Source of the DNA: an uncultured Pseudacidovorax sp.
GTDB taxonomy: Bacteria; Pseudomonadota; Gammaproteobacteria; Burkholderiales; Burkholderiaceae_C
Length of the DNA: 64,000 bases
Reading direction: 5' to 3'
NCBI RefSeq assembly: GCF_913773995.1
Contig: NZ_CAJYES010000245.1
Coordinates: 62,001-126,000, forward strand
The translations under genes and the position numbers were made by a program. Positions 1 to 8,600 of the stretch are shown here, one piece after another. Each line of letters begins with the position of its first letter. Positions within the stretch are counted from its first letter, which is position 1. The notes beneath the pieces are model-generated. The model had not been told where the DNA came from. It saw only the letters and a program-made list of their open reading frames with translations, and searched no databases.

Positions 1-12
1 CTTCTGCGGAGG

Positions 13-414
13 TCAGGCCTTGGGCAGCGCGGGGCGCATCTTGCGGAAGGCGTTCTTCACCAGGATCTTTCCGTCCTGGAAGGTGAACACGTCCACGCCA
101 TCGGCCTCGACACGCGAGCCGTCGGCGGCGGTGCCGGTGAAGGTCCATTCCGAGACGCCGCGCTCGCCGGCCACGAAGTGCCGGCCATTGCGCCACTGCG
201 CATCGGGGAAGTTCTTCCACGCCGCCTCGAAGGCCGCGGCCACGGCCTCGGTGCCGCTGTGGCGTGCGCCGCAGGCCTCGGGACCGGCGGCGGTCTCGAA
301 CACGCAGTCGGCATGCATGAAGGACATCAGCGCGGGCAGGTCGTGGCGGTTCCAGGCGTCGGAGAAGGCGGCGAGCATCTCCACGGTGACGGGGGACGAA
401 GAGGCAGAAGTCAT
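13..414 (-). CDS. SnoaL-like / NTF2-fold small protein
   Basis: A 133-residue protein with the length and pattern of a single NTF2-like (SnoaL) domain: an N-terminal helical part (AFSDAWNRHDLPALMSFM), then FETAAGPEACG, and a C-terminal sheet containing GVSEWTFTGTAADG and DVFTFQDGKI. The family forms small cone-shaped folds used as cyclases, isomerases or ligand binders; the substrate cannot be read here. I start it at the ATG at 412-414, where the recognisable domain begins. The open frame continues upstream to about 2511, but that part is only the GC-rich shadow of the divergent regulator. It has no signal peptide and is probably cytoplasmic. It diverges from the MocR regulator across about 180 bp. 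Family placement is fairly sure; function is unknown. Confidence 0.7.
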   Translation of the reverse strand: MTSASSSPVTVEMLAAFSDAWNRHDLPALMSFMHADCVFETAAGPEACGARHSGTEAVAAAFEAAWKNFPDAQWRNGRHFVAGERGVSEWTFTGTAADGSRVEADGVDVFTFQDGKILVKNAFRKMRPALPKA

Positions 415-594
415 GACAGGGGCAGCAGGGCAGGGCGTGGCGCGAAAGATGCAATCCAGTCTAGGAAGCGAGCACGCCGCGCCATAGAGCCAGAGCCGGC
501 CCATCGGCCAAGCCACGGGGCGCCAGCGACGCACCAACAGCGTGATCGCGCCCCGCTTGTGTGCATGCGCACGCATTTCCTCGACCCATCCGCC

Positions 595-2145
595 ATGCCC
601 GCCACCGACGATCCGAACCGCCCCTTGTGGGCCCGCCTCTTCCGCCTGCCGGAGCAGCCCGGCCTGCCGATCCAGGTGCGGCTGCGCGCGGTGATCGTGC
701 AGGCCATCCTCGATGGCCGGCTGGGCCCTGGCACGCCCCTGCCCTCTTCGCGCGACCTGGCGCAGGCGCTTTCGCTCAGCCGCAACACGGTGACCGCCGC
801 CTACGAGCAACTGGTGGAAGAAGGCTTCCTGGAGGCCCGCCCGCGGCGCGGCGTGTTCGTGGCGGCCGATGCCTCGCCGCTGCAGGCCGCGCCGGCCGAG
901 GCCAATCCCTTCGCGCCCGAGACGGCGGGCGACAGCACGCCACGCCCCCCCGACTGGCGCGCCCGCGTGCTGCGCTCGCAGCGCGACCGGCCCACGCTGG
1001 CCAAGCCCGAGCGCTGGCACGACTATCCCTACCAGTTCGTCTACGGCACCTACGACCCGGAGCTCTTTCCCACCGACGACTTCCGCGAATGCTGCCTGCG
1101 CAGCCTGGCGCGGGTGCAGCTGCCGCACTGGACGCCCGACTTCGAGCAGGTGGACGTGGACGACCTGGTCACGCAGATCCGCCAGCGCCTGCTGCCCAAG
1201 CGTGGCGTCTATGCGCTGGCCGACGAGATCCTGATCACCGTGGGCTCGCAGCATGCCTTCTACCTGCTGGCCGAGGCCCTGTTCGATGCCCGCACCCGCG
1301 TGGGCTGCGAGGAGCCGGGCCATCCGCATGCGCGCAACTCCTTCCGCGTGCGCGACCCGCGCTTCGTCAACATCGCGGTGGACGACGACGGCCTGGTGGT
1401 GGATGCGATGCCGCAGGTGGACTACGTGTTCGTCACGCCCAGCCACCAGAGCCCGACCACGCGCACGCTGAGCCTGGAGCGGCGCCAGTGGCTGCTGCGC
1501 AAGGCCGAGCTGCAGGACTTCGTCATCGTCGAGGACGACTACGAGGCCGAGAACCTGTACGCCGGCATGCCCATGCCCGCGCTCAAGAGCCTGGACACGG
1601 GCGGGCGGGTGATCTACATCGGCTCGCTCTCCAAGAGCCTGTCCCCGGCGCTGCGGCTGGGCTACATCGTGGCCTCGCGCGAGCTGATCGCCGAGCTGCG
1701 GGTGCTGCGCCATGCCATGGTGCGCCACCCCAGCGCCTTCCTGCAGCATGCCTATGCGCTCTTCCTCTCGCTGGGGCACCACGAGTCGCATGCGCGGCGG
1801 GTCAACCAGATCATGCAGGAGCGCCTGGCGCGGGTGGCGCAGGCGCTGCGGCAGTACCTGCCGGACTTCCGTTTCACGCCGCCGCAGGGTGGCGCCTCGG
1901 TGTGGGTGGAAGGGCCGGACTGGCTGGATTCGGCCGAGCTGGCCGATGTGGCGCGCGGCCATGGCGTGTTGATCGAGGCGGGCCGCGTGTTCTACGACCA
2001 GCCGCCCTATCCGTGCCCGCAGTTCCGGCTGCGGCTGTCGTCCATCTCGGGCGCGCAGATCGAGGCGGGTGTGCGCGCGCTGGCGCTGGCGGTGCACGAA
2101 CTGGCCGCGGCGCGAGGCGTGCGGCGGGACGCGCCGCTGCATTGA
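595..2145 (+). CDS. MocR/PdxR-type transcriptional regulator (GntR HTH fused to aminotransferase-like domain)
   Basis: A 516-residue two-domain regulator. The first 75 or so residues are a GntR winged helix (VRLRAVIVQAILDGRLGPGT, PSSRDLAQALSLSRNTVTAAY). After a linker comes a fold-type I aminotransferase-like domain with the PLP-lysine motif SLSKSLSPALRLGY. MocR proteins bind PLP and a small amino compound and control nearby genes. The next genes in the same direction are tauABC-like, so a TauR-like role in sulfonate use is a reasonable inference; a PdxR-like role in vitamin B6 synthesis is the main alternative, and no pdxST is in view. I chose the ATG at 595; an in-frame ATG at 565 would add ten residues. 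About 365 bp separate it from tauA, so the two need not be cotranscribed. Confidence 0.85.
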   Translation: MPATDDPNRPLWARLFRLPEQPGLPIQVRLRAVIVQAILDGRLGPGTPLPSSRDLAQALSLSRNTVTAAYEQLVEEGFLEARPRRGVFVAADASPLQAAPAEANPFAPETAGDSTPRPPDWRARVLRSQRDRPTLAKPERWHDYPYQFVYGTYDPELFPTDDFRECCLRSLARVQLPHWTPDFEQVDVDDLVTQIRQRLLPKRGVYALADEILITVGSQHAFYLLAEALFDARTRVGCEEPGHPHARNSFRVRDPRFVNIAVDDDGLVVDAMPQVDYVFVTPSHQSPTTRTLSLERRQWLLRKAELQDFVIVEDDYEAENLYAGMPMPALKSLDTGGRVIYIGSLSKSLSPALRLGYIVASRELIAELRVLRHAMVRHPSAFLQHAYALFLSLGHHESHARRVNQIMQERLARVAQALRQYLPDFRFTPPQGGASVWVEGPDWLDSAELADVARGHGVLIEAGRVFYDQPPYPCPQFRLRLSSISGAQIEAGVRALALAVHELAAARGVRRDAPLH

Positions 2146-2162
2146 CGCCGGGTGCCAGTCAA

Positions 2163-2238
2163 GGGCCGTTCGCCCTGAGCTAGTCGAAGGGCTGGACACG
2201 CCTTGCCCTGGCTTCGACAGGCTCAGCCCGAACGGCTC
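2163..2238. repeat. Dispersed palindromic repeat (GTTCG...CTGAGC type)
   Basis: Two inverted arms face each other: CCGTTCG, CTGAGC and GTCGAAG on the left; CTTCGAC, GGCTCAG and CGAACGG on the right, about 25 bp apart. The transcript would fold into a long stem. Partial copies lie between tauB and tauC (near 4450-4475) and near 31440. Such palindromes are common in GC-rich Burkholderiales intergenic DNA. This copy occupies part of the 365-bp gap before tauA; the rest of that gap (2239-2510) shows no gene and nothing else I can name. Confidence 0.7.
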
Positions 2239-2510
2239 TTGATTGACTGACCCACATGGCCTCCAACGCCCGGCGCCACGCACGCCCGGCGCATGAGCTT
2301 GCGCGCTTTTCTTCGTTGCCGCCCGGGCAGGCCGCTTCCCAGAATCGCCGGCTCTGCGCCGAAGCAGTGCAGCGCCTGCCGTGGCAGGCACCAGCCGGGT
2401 GCCCGCTTTGGGGCTCTGGCTCTTTCGGTCGCCGGCCTCTGGCACTTGGGTGGCCGGCCCGCGCGCCGCACAGTTCATCCCATACATCCCACACCCGGAG
2501 GACCCATCCA

Positions 2511-3533
2511 ATGACCACCCCGATCCGCTTCACCCGCCGCCACCTGGCGCTGCTCGCCCTCTCGGCCTTCGCCGCAGGCGCGCAGGCCCAGGCCGCCAAG
2601 GAAGTCACCATCGCCCACCAGGACATGGTGGTGCCCTGGCGCTATGCGCAGGTCACGGGTGAGATCGAGAAGGCCACCGGCTACAAGATCAACTTCCGCA
2701 AGTTCGCGGGCGGCGGCGACGTGATCCGCGCCATGGCCTCGGGCCAGGTGCAGATCGGCGAGGCGGGCTCGGCGCCCGTGGCCTCGGCCCTGTCGCAGGG
2801 CCTGCCGGTGGAGCTGGTGTGGATCCTCGACGACATCGCCGATGCAGAGGCCCTGGTGGCGCGCAACGGCTCGGGCGTGAACAGCGTGGCCGACCTCAAG
2901 GGCAAGAAGATCGGCGTGCCCTTCACCTCCACCACGCACTTCCACACGCTGGTGGCGCTGGAGGCGGCCAAGGTCGATCCGTCGCAGGTCAAGATCCTCA
3001 ACATGCGCCCGCCCGAGATCGCCGCCGCCTGGGAGCGCGGCGACATCGACGCCACCTTCGTGTGGGACCCGGTGCTCTCCAAGGTCAAGGCCAGCGGCAA
3101 GCAGATCACCAGCAGCGGCCAGATCTCCAAGCAGACCGGCAAGGCCACCTTTGACGGCATCATCGCCAACAAGCCCTGGGCCGCGGCCAATGCGGACTTC
3201 ATGGTCAAGTTTTTGTCGGCCATCGCCAAGGCCGATGCCGCCTATGCCGCCAACAAGGCGCAGTGGACGGTCGGCTCGCCGCAGGTGAAGGCGGTGGCCC
3301 AGGTGACGGGTGCCACCGAGGCCGACGTGCCTGCGGCGATGGCCCTGTACCGCTTCGTGCCGCCGGCCGAGCAGGCCTCGGCCACCTGGCTGGGCGGAGG
3401 CGCCAAGGGCGGCGCGGCCCAGTCGCTGGCGGCCACCGCGGCCTTCCTGAAGGCACAGGGCACCATCGGCAATGTGCTGCCCGACTACAGCGTGGGCGTG
3501 AACGCCAGCTACGCCGCCAAGGCGAAGCCCTGA
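2511..3533 (+). CDS. tauA: Taurine/aliphatic sulfonate ABC transporter, periplasmic binding protein (TauA-like)
   Basis: A 340-residue periplasmic binding protein. The N-terminus is a signal peptide: RRH, a hydrophobic run LALLALSAFAAGA, then cleavage near AQA. The mature protein follows the TauA pattern closely: GGGDVIRAMASGQVQIGEAGSAP, LKGKKIGVPFTSTTHFHTLVAL, and MRPPEIAAAWERGDIDATFVWDP. TauA proteins capture taurine or related sulfonates for import as a sulfur source. The ATG at 2511 follows a good ribosome site (CGGAGGA) at proper spacing. It heads tauA-tauB-tauC. No tauD dioxygenase is present before the CRISPR array, so desulfonation must be encoded elsewhere or the ligand differs. TauA assignment is strong; ligand identity is inferred. 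Confidence 0.88.
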   Translation: MTTPIRFTRRHLALLALSAFAAGAQAQAAKEVTIAHQDMVVPWRYAQVTGEIEKATGYKINFRKFAGGGDVIRAMASGQVQIGEAGSAPVASALSQGLPVELVWILDDIADAEALVARNGSGVNSVADLKGKKIGVPFTSTTHFHTLVALEAAKVDPSQVKILNMRPPEIAAAWERGDIDATFVWDPVLSKVKASGKQITSSGQISKQTGKATFDGIIANKPWAAANADFMVKFLSAIAKADAAYAANKAQWTVGSPQVKAVAQVTGATEADVPAAMALYRFVPPAEQASATWLGGGAKGGAAQSLAATAAFLKAQGTIGNVLPDYSVGVNASYAAKAKP

Positions 3534-3561
3534 GCGCCGCGCCGCATCGGAGACGAGCACC

Positions 3562-4347
3562 ATGGACGGATTGCGCATCGAGAACGTGGGCGTGACCTAC
3601 GCCGGCCGCGGCGGCGCCGAAGTGACGGCCCTGTCGCAGGTGGACCTGGGCTTCGCCCGCGGCGAATTCGTGGTCGCCGTCGGCGCCTCGGGCTGCGGCA
3701 AGACCACGCTGCTGTCGTGCATCGCTGGCTTCATGGCGCCGAGCGAAGGCCACATCTTCGTCAACGGCCGCCATGTGGAAGGCCCGGGCGCCGACCGCGG
3801 CGTGGTCTTTCAGAAGCATGCGTTGATGCCCTGGCTCAACGTGATCGACAACGTGGCGCTGGGCCTGCGCCTGCGCGGCCTGGGCCGCGCGGAGCGGCAC
3901 GAGGCCGCCATGAAGCAGATCCGCGCCGTGGGGCTGGAGCGCTACGCGACGCACCCGGTCTATCAGCTGTCGGGCGGCCAGCAGCAGCGCGTGGGCATCG
4001 CCCGGGCACTGGCTGCCAATCCGGCCATGCTGCTGATGGACGAGCCCTTCGGCGCGCTGGATTCGCTGACGCGCGAGCAGGTGCAGGAGCTGGTGCTGCA
4101 GATCTGGGCGCGCGAGGGCAAGCTGTGCTTCTTCATCACGCACGACGTGGAAGAGGCGCTGTTCCTGGCCACCGAGCTGATCGTGATGACGCCCTCGCCC
4201 GGCCGCGTGTCGCGCCGCTACCAGCTGGACTTCGGCCGCCAGTACATCGCCGGCGGCAGCGCACGCGCCATCAAGTCGCAGCCCGAGTTCATCCGCCTGC
4301 GCGAAGAGGTCATCGACGCGATCCATGCGGGGGCGGCGGTGCATTGA
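3562..4347 (+). CDS. tauB: Taurine/sulfonate ABC transporter, ATP-binding protein (TauB-like)
   Basis: A 261-residue ABC ATPase. The Walker A motif is GASGCGKTT (residues 41-49), the Q-loop lies in VVFQKHALMPWLNV, the signature is LSGGQQQRVGIARAL, Walker B is MLLMDEPFGALD, and the switch histidine is in FFITHDVEEAL. The FITHDVEEALFLATELIVMTPSPGR block is typical of the nitrate/sulfonate (TauB/SsuB) subfamily. It energises uptake at the inner face of the cytoplasmic membrane together with TauC. It starts 28 bp after tauA, so the two are surely cotranscribed. SsuB is the closest alternative; the TauA-like partner favours TauB. Confidence 0.88.
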   Translation: MDGLRIENVGVTYAGRGGAEVTALSQVDLGFARGEFVVAVGASGCGKTTLLSCIAGFMAPSEGHIFVNGRHVEGPGADRGVVFQKHALMPWLNVIDNVALGLRLRGLGRAERHEAAMKQIRAVGLERYATHPVYQLSGGQQQRVGIARALAANPAMLLMDEPFGALDSLTREQVQELVLQIWAREGKLCFFITHDVEEALFLATELIVMTPSPGRVSRRYQLDFGRQYIAGGSARAIKSQPEFIRLREEVIDAIHAGAAVH

Positions 4348-4375
4348 GCCGCACCGGTTTTCGCCGAGTCCCTTT

Positions 4376-4475
4376 CCATTCGCGCCAAGCCTTGCCCGTT
4401 CGCGTCGCGCCAAGCCTTCTCCGTTCGCGCCGCGCCAACCCCATCCCGTTCGCGCTGAGCCTGTCGAAGCGCCGC
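4376..4475 (+). repeat. Imperfect tandem repeat, about 25 bp unit, between tauB and tauC
   Basis: Three to four imperfect copies of a unit built on CCGTTCGCG and GCGCCAAGCC follow one another. The last copy runs into a half of the dispersed palindrome (GCTGAGCCTGTCGAAG). It fills most of the 154-bp gap between tauB and tauC, an unusually large gap for genes of one transporter operon. It may have grown by slippage or by insertion of the dispersed repeat. Confidence 0.55.
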
Positions 4476-4501
4476 CCCGGCCTTTTCTTGAGGACCCCAC
4501 G

Positions 4502-5413
4502 ATGACGCCCACTGCTGCACCGATGAAGATGGCCGCCACCCCGGCCTCCGGGCGCGCCGCTCACGAGGCCGCGCCCCTCGTGCCCGCGCGCCGTGCACCC
4601 ACCAGCGCCCGCAGCCGCCCCACCCAGGGCCACCGCCGCCCCGGCGAAGGCCGCACCACCGCCATCAGCATCGCCACCGTGGCCGTGCTCTTCCTGCTGT
4701 GGTGGGCCGCCGCCGCACTGGCCTGGCTGCCGCCGCTGGTGCTGCCCTCGCCCGCCTCGGTGTGGGACGCCTTCGTCGCCGCCGTCCAGGGCAAGGGCCA
4801 GGGCGGCAAGCCGCTGCTGGAGCACTTCCTGTGGAGCCTGGGCCGCGTGTTCGGCGCCTTCGCGCTGGCCTGCGTCACGGCCGTGCCGGTGGGCATCCTG
4901 ATGGGCGTCTCGCGCACGCTGCGGGGCATCTTCGACCCCATCATCGAGTTCTACCGCCCGCTGCCGCCGCTGGCCTACCTGCCGCTGGTGATCATCTGGT
5001 TCGGCATCGAGGAGACCTCGAAGGTGGTGCTGATCTACCTGGCCTGCTTCGCGCCACTGGCCGTCGCCGCGCGTGCCGGCGTGCGCTCGGTGGGCAGCGA
5101 ACAGATCGACGCCATCCTCTCGCTGGGCGCCAACCGTTGGCAGGTGATCCGCTACGTCGTGTTGCCTGCGGCCCTGCCCGACATCCTGACCGGCATGCGC
5201 ATCGCCATCGGCTTCGGCTGGACCACCCTGGTCGCCGCCGAGATGGTGGCCGCCACCGCCGGCCTTGGCCAGTTGGTGCTCAACGCGTCCAACTTTTTGC
5301 GCACCGACGTGGTGGTCATGGGCATCCTGGTGATCGGCGTCGTGGCGCTGCTGTTCGACCTGCTGATGCGCAGGATCGAGGCGTGGGCGGTGCCTTGGAA
5401 GGGGCGGATGTAG
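4502..5413 (+). CDS. tauC: Taurine/sulfonate ABC transporter, permease (TauC-like)
   Basis: A 303-residue inner-membrane permease of the binding-protein-dependent type. Residues 1-55 are polar and Ala/Pro/Arg-rich. A hydrophobic helix (IATVAVLFLLWWAAAALAWL) follows, then the permease core with further membrane segments. The cytoplasmic loop that docks on the ATPase is seen in EQIDAILSLGANRWQVIRYVVLPAALPDILTGMRIA, the EAA-type motif. The region PLPPLAYLPLVIIWFGIEETSKV is strongly TauC/SsuC-like. The N-terminal extension is longer than in most relatives; a later start is possible but no better start is visible. The gene ends 188 bp before the first, degenerate CRISPR repeat. That gap (5414-5601) holds no gene I can support. 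Confidence 0.85.
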   Translation: MTPTAAPMKMAATPASGRAAHEAAPLVPARRAPTSARSRPTQGHRRPGEGRTTAISIATVAVLFLLWWAAAALAWLPPLVLPSPASVWDAFVAAVQGKGQGGKPLLEHFLWSLGRVFGAFALACVTAVPVGILMGVSRTLRGIFDPIIEFYRPLPPLAYLPLVIIWFGIEETSKVVLIYLACFAPLAVAARAGVRSVGSEQIDAILSLGANRWQVIRYVVLPAALPDILTGMRIAIGFGWTTLVAAEMVAATAGLGQLVLNASNFLRTDVVVMGILVIGVVALLFDLLMRRIEAWAVPWKGRM

Positions 5414-5601
5414 CCGAGCAGGGGCTGGCGGTGACCATCGAACGGGGTGCTCGCCGCTCGTCGGCGGGTGTCGGGCGGTGGCCTGCTCAGCGCGGCGCGT
5501 GGGATGTCTGCCTTACACGCGCACTGCCCCAGCCCCTTCAGCCAGCGATGGCGATCTGAGGCAATAGGCCCAGTCCGGCAGGGCGCGCTGGTGTTCATGT
5601 T

Positions 5602-8600
5602 TATCTCAGCTGCCTATTCGGCAGCGAACGCGGCTTTCGCGTCGATGGTGCCAGCGCGAGCTTTCTGAGCTGCCTATTCGGCAGCGAACCCACGGCCTGG
5701 GCAACGCCAGCGAATTCCGTGTTTCTGAGCTGCCTTTCGGCAGCGAACGACTGGCCAGGGCGCAACGTGTAGAAGCTGAGTTTCTGAGCTGCCTCTTCGG
5801 CAGCGAACAGGAAGTGCCGCCAGATTTTTCTACTGTGCCAATTTCTGAGCTGCCTATTCGGCAGCGAACCCACGCCCGCGAGGCATTGGTCTCGTGCGCT
5901 TTTTCTGAGCTGCCTATTCGGCAGCGAACACGATGGCGTCAGGGATGGGCGCCACGACGAATTTCTGAGCTGCCTATTCGGCAGCGAACGATAGGCTTCG
6001 GTGGTCACGTCTTCTCTCCCGTTTCTGAGCTGCCTATTCGGCAGCGAACGCGACCGCGCGGCAGATTCGAGCGCCGATATCTTTCTGAGCTGCCTATTCG
6101 GCAGCGAACCTGGCTTGTGTCGAGGAAGTCCGCATCATCAATTTCTGGGCTGCCTATTCGGCAGCGAACGGCCTCGCGGGCCCGCGTGCGCCGCGCCTGA
6201 CTTTCTGAGCTGCCTATTCGGCAGCGAACGCATGCGCCTGCAGGGCACTCTTGGCGAAGAATTTCTGAGCTGCCTATTCGGCAGCGAACTACCCCCAGCA
6301 CGTCACCGACTACCTGCACGATTTCTGAGCTGCCTATTCGGCAGCGAACCACGCCGGCGCGCGCCCGGGCGTCATCGAAACTTTCTGAGCTGCCTATTCG
6401 GCAGCGAACGGCAAGCCCGTGATGCACTTCGGGCTCACCAATTTCTGAGCTGCCTATTCGGCAGCGAACGCAAGCTGCAAGCCCAGCCGGCATGCTCGCA
6501 GTTTCTGAGCTGCCTATTCGGCAGCGAACCTCCCCGCCCCTCCCACCTCCCCTGCACCACATTTCTGAGCTGCCTATTCGGCAGCGAACATCGTGCTGGC
6601 CATGGCGCCTGACGAAACGCTTTTCTGAGCTGCCTATTCGGCAGCGAACAGCTGCTTCAGGATCGTGGCCTGGTGCACGTTTTTCTGAGCTGCCTATTCG
6701 GCAGCGAACGGCTTCCTCTCTCAGTGGACGGTGGGCTTCTTGTTTCTGAGCTGCCTATTCGGCAGCGAACGTCGCCACCACCCCGAAGACCCGCGAGGAC
6801 AATTTCTGAGCTACCTATTCGGCAGCGAACGCCTTCATCAACCACCCCGAGGCGCTGCGTCCTTTCTGAGCTGCCTATTCGGCAGCGAACTTCGCGCCTT
6901 GCAGTTTGGCTGCCTCCTTCTCTTTCTGAGCTGCCTATTCGGCAGCGAACGTTCATTTGGATTCTTCCTGTGGTGCAGGGGATTTCTGAGCTGCCTATTC
7001 GGCAGCGAACCGGGCCGTCCAGCACTACGGCGCCGCGTTCATTTTCTGAGCTGCCTATTCGGCAGCGAACCCCGAGGCAGCACGTGGTCACGGTTCCGAC
7101 CATTTCTGAGCTGCCTATTCGGCAGCGAACGCCGTCGCCGTCCTTCCACCCTTCGGGCATCGTTTCTGAGCTGCCTATTCGGGAGCGAACGTGCTGGGGC
7201 GTCATCCTGGGCCGGCCGGAAGATTTCTGAGCTGCCTATTCGGCAGCGAACGAGAACCAGGTGCGCCTGCTCCAGCGCATCGATTTCTGAGCTGACTATT
7301 CGGCAGCGAACTTCAATCCCTACGGAAAGGGCGAGAACGACGATTTCTGAGCTGCCTATTCGGCAGCGAACAGTTGTTGCCGTGCACGCTGTGGGTGCCC
7401 AGTTTTCTGAGCTGCCTATTCGGCAGCGAACGAGGTGCGAGGGGCGGCATTCCTAGCTTCATTTTTCTGAGCTGCCTATTCGGCAGCGAACGCGCAGCCG
7501 CCCGGGCGCTTGATAAAGCTGTTTTTCTGAGCTGCCTATTCGGCAGCGAACTCGGGTCCAGCGTGAGTGCGTGCAGGTACTCGTTTCTGAGCTGCCTATT
7601 CGGCAGCGAACATAACGGGTGCGGCTGAGGTTGAGCCGGTAGCTTTCTGAGCTGCCTATTCGGCAGCGAACATTGCCATCGTCGGCGAGCTGGGCGTGCT
7701 CCTTTTCTGAGCTGCCTATTCGGCAGCGAACCGTCCGCCGCATCGTCGCCTCGGTCGTGGATTTTTCTGAGCTGCCTATTCGGCAGCGAACTCGACCTCG
7801 ATGTTGTTGATGAACTTCGTGTATTTCTGAGCTGCCTATTCGGCAGCGAACTGCGCTTTGCCTTTGACGCGGAGAGCGCAACATTTCTGAGCTGCCTATT
7901 CGGCAGCGAACGCAGGCGCCGGGCGTCGATCCAACATCTGCAGTTTCTGAGCTGCCTATTCGGCAGCGAACTGGAAGGCCAGCTGGAAGCTGGCGAGCGT
8001 GCATTTCTGAGCTGCCTATTCGGCAGCGAACGTCGAGAGCGTGCTGCACGCATTCGAGAGCAATTTCTGAGCTGCCTATTCGGCAGCGAACGTTTGGCTG
8101 GGCGCGACCATCTGCAGCCAGAATTTCTGAGCTGCCTATTCGGCAGCGAACCACTACAAGCCGGGGCTGATCACCCCTGGCCATTTCTGAGCTGCCTATT
8201 CGGCAGCGAACCCTGTCTATCCCTATGCCGTGTGGCAGCGGGTTTTTCTGAGCTGCCTATTCGGCAGCGAACGTCCAGTCCCCCATGCCACCACTACCCC
8301 CCAAGTTTCTGAGCTGCCTATTCGGCAGCGAACTGTCGATCCAGGTAGACATTGCTTTTTCGGTTTTTCTGAGCTGCCTATTCGGCAGCGAACCGGCCTG
8401 GCCCACCCATGGGTCGGCCGTGTCTTTTCTGAGCTGCCTATTCGGCAGCGAACATCGTGGGTCATGTTGTGCTTGGCCTCTTCGATTTTCTGAGCTGCCT
8501 ATTCGGCAGCGAACGCGACTTTGCCAAGATCGTTGTTGCCCCCGACTTTCTGAGCTGCCTATTCGGCAGCGAACGGATGGACCGCCACGACCTCGGCCCC

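Noticed and set aside
13-2511. An 832-codon minus-strand frame including the SnoaL-like domain
   Set aside because: Only the last 133 codons look like a real protein; the rest is antisense to the MocR regulator.
5549-5586. A further, strongly degenerate repeat before the first counted one (TCTGAGGCAATAGGC, GGCAGGG)
   Set aside because: It is out of the 60-bp register by about 11 bp and lacks the stem, so chance likeness is as probable.
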